Of a stretch of 64,000 nucleotides of DNA, positions 57,251 through 64,000 are shown in pieces (the first letter of the stretch is position 1; the number at the start of each line of letters is the position of its first letter). The stretch comes from Erwinia endophytica (GTDB lineage Bacteria; Pseudomonadota; Gammaproteobacteria; Enterobacterales; Enterobacteriaceae): contig NZ_RQVV01000049.1 in NCBI RefSeq assembly GCF_009295515.1, positions 1 through 64,000 of the forward strand, given 5' to 3'. The notes below the pieces were generated by a model. It searched no databases, had not been told where the DNA came from, and saw nothing but the letters and a program-made list of their open reading frames with translations. A program made the translations under genes and the position numbers.

Positions 57251-57604
57251 ATGAGGGTAGTTGATCACCAGTCAGCAGTCAGTCCCTCCATTTATCGGGA
57301 TTCAGGCGGGCTGGAACAGTTGTTAATTTTTTATATCCGCAGTATCAACATCATTGTTTCTCGCGCTCTGGATACGAAATCATCGGGTCTGGATGTGACG
57401 AAAGGAACAGGAAAAATCAGTACGTTACTGATTTTTCCTCGCCATCCGGGGATCCGCCCTTCAGCCATCGCTGCACTTATTATGCGTGACCGCTCCGCCA
57501 TGGGCAGATGGGGGGTAAGATTAAGTCCGTTATTATCAATGCGTTCAATAAAGTGCCCGAACAGCATCGGCCGGGTCTTGATTAATCCTCTCCCTGACGG
57601 TTAA
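57251..57604 (+). pseudogene. MarR-like regulator, probably truncated or decayed
   Basis: The 117-codon frame starts at ATG 57251 behind GAGG. The middle (FYIRSINIIVSRALD, ISTLLIFPRHPGIRPSAIAALIMRDRSAMGR) fits the helix and winged-helix core of MarR proteins. After GR the expected wing and dimer helix give way to unrelated sequence (WGVRLSPLLSMRSIKC), suggesting frameshifts or small deletions. It stands between the divergent arms of the peptide ABC cluster, where a regulator would be expected. A shorter working protein cannot be excluded. Confidence 0.5.
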
Positions 57605-57702
57605 TTATCCCTGTCGTTATTGATGAACCATAAATGGTCGGAAATAAACAATCCCCTCAGGATATTTTATTTCGATACTGCCTGAACAAAAGAGTCTTAA
57701 TT

Positions 57703-59034
57703 ATGCCTGGTCCCCGTGTAGTGCCGTTTTACGGCGATAATGACTTACCTGAACGTGTTGATGTGGTGGTGATTGGCGGCGGTATTATCGGTGTCTCGAC
57801 GGCGCTGGAACTGGCCGAACAGGGTATCCGGGTCGCCTTGTGCGAGAAGGGACAAATTGGTCATGAACAATCGAGCCGCAACTGGGGATGGGTGCGTATC
57901 TCACGTCGCGATCCACGTGAAATCGCCCTGATGGCTGAAGCCCTTAAGATCTGGCAGACACTGGACAGCCGCATTGCAGCCGATACCGGCTACACGCAGT
58001 CAGGCATTGTATTTGCCTGCCACGATGACCAGCAGGTAGAAAAATATCAACAGTGGTTGCAATGGGTAAAAGAGTTTCCCGTCAGTTCCACTATGCTGGA
58101 TGAGGGGCAGTTCAGGCAGAAGTTTCCCGCGGCGAATATGACGGTCAGGGGAGCGCTGTACACGCCTGAGGACGGACGAGCTGAGCCACAAAAAGTCGCC
58201 CCTGCCATTGCGGAAGCTGCCCGGCGTAACGGGGCCTACATCCTGACCGAATGCGCCGTACGGGGTATTGAAACCTCCGCGGGTCGTGTCTCTTCGGTGA
58301 TTACCGAACGCGGCGAAATTGCCTGCCAGAGCGTGGTATTGGCAGGTGGCGCCTGGTCATCATTGTTTACTGCCCGCCATGATTTACGCCTGCCGCAGTT
58401 AAAAGTGATCAACAGCGTATTACGTACCGCGCCCCTGAGCGAAGGCCCGACGGAAACCCTGTGGTGTCAGGGTTTTGCCCTACGAAAACGCCAGGATGGC
58501 GGTTATACCGTCGCTTCCGGCCATGAAAACATTGCCGATATCGTCCCTGATTCTTTCCGCTACGCGCGGGATTTTTTGCCTGCGCTGCGCAATGACTGGC
58601 GTTCACTGCGCTTTCGCGTGGGGGGGCGTTTTATTGATGAAGCCAGACTGGACCGTCACTGGCAGATGGATCGCGCCTCGCCTTTTGAGTATTGCCGGGT
58701 GCTTGATCCGCGACCTTCTTACGCCATGGCAGACGGCGCGTTCCGTCAGTTGCAACAACATCTGCCGTCATTTCGTCAGGCAAAAATCGCGCAATATTGG
58801 GCCGGTTGTATTGATGTAGTGCCTGATGCCGTACCGGTTATTTCTGCGGTGGACAGTAAACCAGGGTTCTATATCGCGACAGGCTTTTCCGGCCATGGTT
58901 TCGGTATCGGCCCGGCAGCCGGACGCTTAATGGCTGATCTGGTATTAGGACGTCAACCGATTGTCGATCCGCATGCTTTCCGTTTTTCTCGCTTTTCCGA
59001 CGGTTCAAAAATTGAAGTTTTTAGCGGCGTCTGA
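57703..59034 (+). CDS. FAD-dependent amino-acid oxidoreductase (DAO family)
   Basis: The 443 residues begin MPGPRVVPFYGD, then a dinucleotide motif VDVVVIGGGIIGVSTALELAEQGIRVALCEKG near 20-50 and a closing FAD motif GFYIATGFSGHGFGIGPAAGRLMADLV. This pattern fits D-amino-acid dehydrogenase, sarcosine or opine oxidase-like enzymes. It heads the binding-protein/permease operon, so its substrate probably comes in through that transporter. An upstream in-frame ATG (57634) is less likely. Confidence 0.85.
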   Translation: MPGPRVVPFYGDNDLPERVDVVVIGGGIIGVSTALELAEQGIRVALCEKGQIGHEQSSRNWGWVRISRRDPREIALMAEALKIWQTLDSRIAADTGYTQSGIVFACHDDQQVEKYQQWLQWVKEFPVSSTMLDEGQFRQKFPAANMTVRGALYTPEDGRAEPQKVAPAIAEAARRNGAYILTECAVRGIETSAGRVSSVITERGEIACQSVVLAGGAWSSLFTARHDLRLPQLKVINSVLRTAPLSEGPTETLWCQGFALRKRQDGGYTVASGHENIADIVPDSFRYARDFLPALRNDWRSLRFRVGGRFIDEARLDRHWQMDRASPFEYCRVLDPRPSYAMADGAFRQLQQHLPSFRQAKIAQYWAGCIDVVPDAVPVISAVDSKPGFYIATGFSGHGFGIGPAAGRLMADLVLGRQPIVDPHAFRFSRFSDGSKIEVFSGV

Positions 59035-59067
59035 CCCTCCCCCCTTAATCCGACAAGAGGAAAACCG

Positions 59068-60732
59068 ATGACTAACAAATTTGATGACAGGCTGAATCTT
59101 TCCCGACGTAAAGCGCTGATTTACCTCGCGGCCGGGTCGGCGTCGCTGGCATTACCGAATCTGTTTGGCATTGGCAACGCGTTGGCGGCGGTCCCCCCCC
59201 AACGAAAAGGTCAGATGGTGGTGGGATTTTCGCAAGAACCGACCGTCTTTAATCCACATATGCCGCACATTGAGGTGGATGAAGGTATCCACTTCAGCGT
59301 GTTTGATCCGCTGTTTGCCATCAACGAGAAAGGCGATTTTACCCCAGCGCTGGCGGTTGAGGTGCCAACCGTCGCCAACGGGGGGATTTCCGCTGACGGT
59401 CTGAAATTCCATCTCAAGCTACGCAACGACGTAAAATGGCATGATGGTAAGCCTTTCACCGCTAATGATGTAAAATTCACCCTGGAGCTGCTGGTCGATC
59501 CAAACTTCCGTAGTTGGCGTAAAACCGGCCATGAACTGGTGCGTGATATCACCGTTATTTCGCCGACAGAAATCAGTTGGCGAATGGACAAACCTTTCGC
59601 CCCCTACCCGTCCATTCTCGCGTCAACATTTATTGTACCGGAACATATTTTAGGACCGGTCAAAGATAAAAATAACGCGCCATTTAATCATGCCCCGGTC
59701 GGTACCGGGCCATTCAAGTGGCAACAACGCGTACCGGGTGATCATATCGAACTGGTTGCCAATAGCGATTACTACACCGGAGGGCCGGGTCTGGCGCGGG
59801 TGGTGTACAAATATATCCCTGACCTCAACGTGATGTATACCCAGTTTGCCGCCGGGGATATTGATGTTGTCGGCCTGCAGTGGATCTCTGCCGATCACTA
59901 TGATGATGCAAAGAAGTTGCCAGGCAAAGTGGTGAGTGTGGCGTCCAGCGCCACCATCGAAAACTTTGCTTTCAATCTGGGACGCCCTCAGTTCCAGGAA
60001 CTGGCGGTTCGCCAGGCGATCTACTACGCCATTGATAAGCAAACCATTATTGACTCACTCTATTACGGGTTGCCCAAACCCACCGAGACCTACATGCCGA
60101 CTGCCTCGGCCTACTTTAATCCCTCGCTGCCTAAGCATGAATACAGTCCTGATAAAGCGAAAGCATTGCTGGACCAGGCGGGCTGGAAACCCGGCGCTGA
60201 TGGCATCCGCGAGAAAAATGGCGTGCGTCTCTCTTTTACCAACTCCACTACCGCAGGGAATCATCTGCGCGAACAGATGCAGCAATTCATGCAGCAATCG
60301 TTTCAGGACATCGGCATCGAGATGAAAATCTCTAACCTGCCGCCAGCCGTTATGTGGGGCGAATACTGGATGATGTCTAAATTCGATACCGCGATTGTCG
60401 GCCTGAGTTTCCTCACCGGTGCCGATCCGGATACCTCGGATTATATGCGCTCAACCTCTGTTCCAGCCAAAGGCGGCGCAGGCCAGAACACCTTTCAATA
60501 TCAGAGCAAAGAGGTGGATGCTCTGCTGACGCAGGGCAGTAAACTTTTCGTGCCTGAACAACGTAAAGCGGTGTACTTCAAGGTGCAGGAACTTGTGCGC
60601 CAGGACCTCCCTTTCCTGCCGCTGTTCCCATTTGCCAACGTACTGGGGCATAAACAAGGAGCGACCAACATCATTCCTAACGTCAACGTGCGTATCGACA
60701 GCTGGAACGTGGGCAGTTGGTACTGGGCGTAA
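59068..60732 (+). CDS. Peptide/opine-type ABC binding protein (family 5) with Tat-like leader
   Basis: The 554 residues have a twin-arginine leader (NLSRRKALIYLAAGSASLAL, cleaved near ALA-AVPP), then the SBP_bac_5 fold: LTFEL-type core GLKFHLKLRNDVKWHDGKPFTANDVKFTLELL, FAFNLGRPQFQELAVRQAIYYAID and TDPDTSDYMRS. DppA-like proteins usually use Sec leaders. Ligand unknown. AAGAGGA precedes the ATG. Confidence 0.9.
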   Translation: MTNKFDDRLNLSRRKALIYLAAGSASLALPNLFGIGNALAAVPPQRKGQMVVGFSQEPTVFNPHMPHIEVDEGIHFSVFDPLFAINEKGDFTPALAVEVPTVANGGISADGLKFHLKLRNDVKWHDGKPFTANDVKFTLELLVDPNFRSWRKTGHELVRDITVISPTEISWRMDKPFAPYPSILASTFIVPEHILGPVKDKNNAPFNHAPVGTGPFKWQQRVPGDHIELVANSDYYTGGPGLARVVYKYIPDLNVMYTQFAAGDIDVVGLQWISADHYDDAKKLPGKVVSVASSATIENFAFNLGRPQFQELAVRQAIYYAIDKQTIIDSLYYGLPKPTETYMPTASAYFNPSLPKHEYSPDKAKALLDQAGWKPGADGIREKNGVRLSFTNSTTAGNHLREQMQQFMQQSFQDIGIEMKISNLPPAVMWGEYWMMSKFDTAIVGLSFLTGADPDTSDYMRSTSVPAKGGAGQNTFQYQSKEVDALLTQGSKLFVPEQRKAVYFKVQELVRQDLPFLPLFPFANVLGHKQGATNIIPNVNVRIDSWNVGSWYWA

Positions 60733-60769
60733 ATTCGGCGGACAGACAGAGTGACAGGAGGAACGATTT

Positions 60770-61720
60770 ATGCTGAATTTTCTGCTCCGGCGACTGGGTC
60801 AAAGCATCGTCGTGCTGTTTCTGGTCTCTCTGATTGGTTTTGCCGCACTCAATCTGGCGCCAGGCGGCCCGCTTTCGCAATATGCGCTGACGCCAGGGAT
60901 GAACCAGCAGACGCTGAATCGTCTTGCTGAACAGATGGGGCTGAACCGCCCGCTGCCTGTGCAATATCTCGACTGGTTGCGTCATTTGCTACGCGGCGAC
61001 TGGGGACGCTCCTACCGGGACGGTCAGCCGGTACTGACGATCATTTTCTCACACGTTCCGGCAACATTACTGTTGATGGTGACATCAACTGTACTGGCTA
61101 TCAGCATTGGCGTCTGGGTCGGGGTGAAAAGTGCGGTAAAACGCTACAGTCTGTTCGATGATCTGGCCACGATAGCCGCCATGATTGCCTTGTCGATCCC
61201 GACCTTTTGGTTTGGCCTGGTGGCCATCTATCTGTTTGCGCTGAAATTACACTGGTTCCCGGCTGGCAACATGTACACCATGGGGAATGGTTCACTACTG
61301 GATGTTCTTCACCATCTGGTGCTGCCGGTGATGGTACTGACCTTTGTCGATGTCGCGGTATGGAGCCGCTATATGCGCAGCGCCACACTGGAAACCATTA
61401 ATCAGGACTTTGTGAAGACCGCCCGCGCTAAAGGGCTTTCTCCCCGACGAGTGCTACTTCGTCATGTGGTCAGCAATGCTCTGTTGCCGATGATAGCGCT
61501 GGCAGGTATGCAGTTGCCTGCTATCCTCGGCGGGGCGCTGGTGGCTGAAACGGTGTTTACCTGGCCAGGCATGGGCAGATTATTCCTCGACAGCCTGGGC
61601 TATAGCGATTATCCCGTGGTCATGGGACTGTTGATGTTCTCCGCCATCATGGTGCTGCTGGGCAATCTGGCGGCCGACGTGATTACCGCGTTTGTCGACC
61701 CACGTATTCGCCCGACATAA
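60770..61720 (+). CDS. Dipeptide-type ABC permease (DppB-like)
   Basis: The 316 residues begin MLNFLLRRLGQSIVVLFLVSLIGFAAL, then ALTPGMNQQTLNRLAEQMGLNRPLPVQYLDWL and the EAA loop (DFVKTARAKGLSPRRVLLRHVVSNALLPMI). Six membrane segments, ending VDPRIRPT as usual. AGGAGG lies ahead of the ATG. Confidence 0.93.
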   Translation: MLNFLLRRLGQSIVVLFLVSLIGFAALNLAPGGPLSQYALTPGMNQQTLNRLAEQMGLNRPLPVQYLDWLRHLLRGDWGRSYRDGQPVLTIIFSHVPATLLLMVTSTVLAISIGVWVGVKSAVKRYSLFDDLATIAAMIALSIPTFWFGLVAIYLFALKLHWFPAGNMYTMGNGSLLDVLHHLVLPVMVLTFVDVAVWSRYMRSATLETINQDFVKTARAKGLSPRRVLLRHVVSNALLPMIALAGMQLPAILGGALVAETVFTWPGMGRLFLDSLGYSDYPVVMGLLMFSAIMVLLGNLAADVITAFVDPRIRPT

Positions 61721-61731
61721 AGGAGCCTGCG

Positions 61732-62616
61732 ATGTCTGACTCATCCCTGTTATCCCCGTCAGTGGTCAGGAGACGCTGGTGGCATAATCGAACCCTGGGG
61801 CGCTTTCTCCACCATCGCCTGGCCTGTAGCGGTCTGGTGGTGATTATGTTGATGACTCTGGCCTGTGCTATCGGCCCGTTGCTCCTGCCGTTTGACGATT
61901 TGCATATCGACTTACGCGCGCGCTTCGCTCCGCCATTCACCGGCTGGCACCTGCTCGGCAGCGATTCATTAGGCCGCGATAATCTGGCGCGTCTACTGAT
62001 GGCCGGGCGAATTTCGCTGCTGGTCGGTTTTTTTTCCATGCTGCTGAGCATCGCATTCGGTGCGGTTATTGGTATTATCGCTGGCTATTACGGCGGTCGA
62101 ACCGGAGCCGTGTTAATGCGCATCGTCGATGCCTTTCTCTCGTTTCCCAGCGTCTTTTTGCTGCTGACGCTCGCCGCGTTCCTCAAGCCGAGTCCACTGA
62201 TGATTACCGTGATTATTGCCATCACCAGTTGGATGGAAGTGGCGAGGATTGTCGAAACAGAAGTCCGCTCACTACGGGAACGGGAGTTTATCCTCGCGGC
62301 GAAAATGCTGGGGCTATCTGGTCGCTGGATTATGTTCCGCGAATTACTACCGAATGTGGTCGGACCGATTATCGTCGCGGCGACCCTGACCGTGGCGCGA
62401 GCCATTCTGCTGGAAGCCTATATCAGCTTTCTCGGCTATGGCATTCAACCCCCCCTCCCCAGTTGGGGCAATATGCTCAACAGTGCACAGCAGTATCTGG
62501 TGCGCGCGCCCTGGCTGGCGCTGGCTCCCGGACTGGCGATAACTCTGGCGGTGACCTGCTTCAACTGTATTGGCGAGGGCCTGCGCGACGCGCTGGATAA
62601 TCGTAACCAACAATAA
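61732..62616 (+). CDS. Dipeptide-type ABC permease (DppC-like)
   Basis: The 294 residues have HLLGSDSLGRDNLARLLMAGRISLLVGF, the DppC/OppC signature, and EAA loop (REREFILAAKMLGLSGRWIMFRELLPNVVGPI). It follows the DppB-like gene by 11 bases and ends the operon. No clear terminator is seen after it. Confidence 0.93.
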   Translation: MSDSSLLSPSVVRRRWWHNRTLGRFLHHRLACSGLVVIMLMTLACAIGPLLLPFDDLHIDLRARFAPPFTGWHLLGSDSLGRDNLARLLMAGRISLLVGFFSMLLSIAFGAVIGIIAGYYGGRTGAVLMRIVDAFLSFPSVFLLLTLAAFLKPSPLMITVIIAITSWMEVARIVETEVRSLREREFILAAKMLGLSGRWIMFRELLPNVVGPIIVAATLTVARAILLEAYISFLGYGIQPPLPSWGNMLNSAQQYLVRAPWLALAPGLAITLAVTCFNCIGEGLRDALDNRNQQ

Positions 62617-62719
62617 CTGCCATCAGGCGTGTCGGGATATGACGATTCTCTCCGTTTGAGCCGTCGCTATAGCGTGCGAATAAACACATTTCTGCGGCTG
62701 AAACACCGTGTCGCGCACG

Positions 62720-62950
62720 CTAGCTTTTCTGCTCAGCCAGAGAAAGTTTTCGTTGCGGGTGAGAGGCCGCCAGCTTACTACCCTGACCAAATATTTTTTC
62801 CCGCAACGTTCCTTCCCGGTATTCCCGTTGCGCCAGGCCGCGTTTTTGCAAGACTGGAACCACCTGTTCCACCCATTCATCCCACCAGCCCAACGTTGTC
62901 ACCGGCACGACATTAAAGCCATCAACGCCAGCATCCGCAAATGCCTGCAA
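62720..62950 (-). pseudogene. C-terminal remnant of an LLM-class flavin monooxygenase
   Basis: On the minus strand LQAFADAGVDGFNVVPVTTL through WVEQVVPVLQKRGLAQREY to GTLREKIFG is the standard end of NtaA/SnaA/DszA-type monooxygenases. Upstream of about 62,950 the similarity stops and the same bases encode, on the other strand, the start of an acyl-CoA-dehydrogenase tail. Roughly five sixths of the gene are missing. Confidence 0.7.
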
Positions 62951-63334
62951 GTTGTGGGGCGTGTACGCGGCGCGGCATATGCCAGCGGCGCCATTGTGCT
63001 CCACAGCGCCGAGTCGATCCAGCGTGCCTTTGAGGTACGCTTTAGCGGGGATGAGGAACAACAAGCGCAGGTTAATGCCATCGCAGAACTGGACGTTTGT
63101 CAGTCCCTGAATGTAGTGACTGACCTGATACTGAATGCGACAACCCTTATTTTCGATGCCTTAGGGGCCTCCGCCACGCTGCGAACTGTCGCGCTGGATC
63201 GCTTCTGGCGCAACGCCCGCACGCTTTCCTCGCATAATCCGCGGATTTATAAAGATCGTATCGTCGGGGATTTTGCGGTAAACGGAACCCTGCCGCCCGG
63301 ACAATGGCGCATTGGCATTGCCGACCCGACATGA
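62948..63334 (+). pseudogene. C-terminal remnant of an SfnB/DszC-like acyl-CoA dehydrogenase-fold monooxygenase
   Basis: The plus-strand segment GRVRGAAYASGAIVLHSAES, then LILNATTLIFDALGASATLRTVALDRFWRNARTLSSHNP and KDRIVGDFAVNGTLPP, is the C-terminal helical bundle of SfnB/DszC-type enzymes (compare the usual LDRHWRNARTH). The N-terminal two thirds are missing, and the frame upstream of 62,948 is merely the antisense of the LLM remnant. The gene is dead. Confidence 0.7.
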
Positions 63335-63540
63335 TATGGCGCCATACTGACTGAGACTGATCAACAAAAATAACGGAAACAGCCCCGCAGACTGGTTAAA
63401 CCAGATCACGCTTTTTTCCTGCTACTCTGATTTTGAGTCGCTGCCTGGTTCAACGCATCCATATTGTGCTATCAGCGCCCCAGGTTGAGTTCCGTGCCTA
63501 ATTCTGTACTTATTTCATTAACCGGAGTAAGGAGTCAACG

Positions 63541-64000
63541 ATGGGCCAACGAATACCGAAAATCTGCGTCTACGGCGCGGGGGCGATAGGATGTCATTTA
63601 GCCGGTCATCTCGCGCAGTCAAAACAATGTGAAGTCGCTATTATTGATCGTGAAAAGGTGGTAACGGTCATTAAGCAACGAGGAATACGCGTTATCACGC
63701 CAAATAACGACGTCACTGTTCAGGTACATGCAACCACCCGTCCTGAAGAATTAGGGATTCAGGATTATGTCATTATCGCCACCAAGATCCAGCAAGCCAG
63801 TACATTACTGAACGCCCTTTCCCATCTTATCGGTCCTGATACCACCATTTTGCCGCCGTCTACTGGCATTCCTTATTTCTTTTTCCACCAGTTACAAGGA
63901 CCTTTCAAAGACCGTCATTTACCGGAAATTGACCCCGACGATCAACAATGGCGCCTCATGCCGCCAGCGCAGGTGTTGCCGGTGGTGTTCTGGTATGGAG
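63541..64000 (+). CDS. 2-dehydropantoate 2-reductase (ApbA/PanE) family protein, cut by window end
   Basis: The first 153 codons are in the window. ICVYGAGAIGCHLAGHLAQ is the Rossmann motif, and LGIQDYVIIATKIQQASTLLNAL and the PSTGIPYFFFHQL segment (PNGxPWW-type) follow the ketopantoate reductase pattern. E. coli panE is at another locus, so this is probably a paralogue acting on another 2-keto acid. AAGGAG lies eight bases before the ATG. The 206 bases before it hold no gene. Confidence 0.8.
   Translation, partial: MGQRIPKICVYGAGAIGCHLAGHLAQSKQCEVAIIDREKVVTVIKQRGIRVITPNNDVTVQVHATTRPEELGIQDYVIIATKIQQASTLLNALSHLIGPDTTILPPSTGIPYFFFHQLQGPFKDRHLPEIDPDDQQWRLMPPAQVLPVVFWYG

Noticed and set aside
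62708-62947. N-terminal part of the 209-codon plus-strand frame ending at 63334
   Set aside because: This part is antisense to the LLM monooxygenase remnant; only the C-terminal part resembles a protein family, so the whole frame is not one gene.

Overview
The window is a chromosomal stretch of a gammaproteobacterium of the order Enterobacterales. The gene order is enterobacterial throughout: clpB-pgeF-rluD // bamD-raiA-pheL-pheA // tyrA-aroF, rplS-trmD-rimM-rpsP // ffh // ypjD-corB, luxS-micA-gshA-yqaB, Arg/Ser tRNAs-csrA-alaS-recX-recA-pncC. Many products match the Escherichia coli proteins as I remember them, often to the residue in length. The corB-luxS-gshA join and several accessory loci differ from E. 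coli K-12, so a Pectobacteriaceae, Yersiniaceae or Erwiniaceae-like genus is more likely than Escherichia. I cannot name the species.

Bases 1-12,060 are core genome: the protein-folding gene clpB, peptidoglycan editing, rRNA pseudouridylation, outer-membrane assembly, ribosome hibernation, and Phe/Tyr biosynthesis with a readable phe attenuator and TyrR boxes. A translationally coupled pair of binding-protein genes (7,770-9,538) sits between pheA and tyrA. Bases 12,018-15,960 form a small decayed island with an MFS gene tail, a dead IS6-family element, a frameshifted tetR with its operator still visible, two GNAT acetyltransferases and a stand-alone CTP-synthase-like amidotransferase. Core genes resume at 15,970-31,640 (rpsP operon, SRP protein, LuxS, MicA sRNA, GshA, tRNAs, CsrA, AlaRS, RecX, RecA, PncC).

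Between pncC and mltB, neighbours in E. coli, lie about 11.5 kb of accessory genes. They comprise a five-gene chaperone-usher fimbrial operon, tam, and an operon of an M20 amidohydrolase with a complete polar-amino-acid-type ABC importer. After mltB and a DJ-1/PfpI gene comes the respiratory nitrate reductase block narK-narGHJI with a divergent narL directly beside it and no narX.

The right end (54,700-64,000) holds a YfaZ-type porin-like protein and a dipeptide/opine-type ABC system. Its fused ATPase is divergent from the FAD oxidoreductase-SBP-permease-permease operon. Next come two gene tails (LLM monooxygenase and SfnB/DszC-like acyl-CoA dehydrogenase) joined back to back by a rearrangement, and then a ketopantoate-reductase-like gene cut by the window end. 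I see no CRISPR array, prophage or rRNA gene. I found no convincing wholly new system; the most interesting material is the cluster of recombination scars and the unusual binding-protein and transport gene sets.
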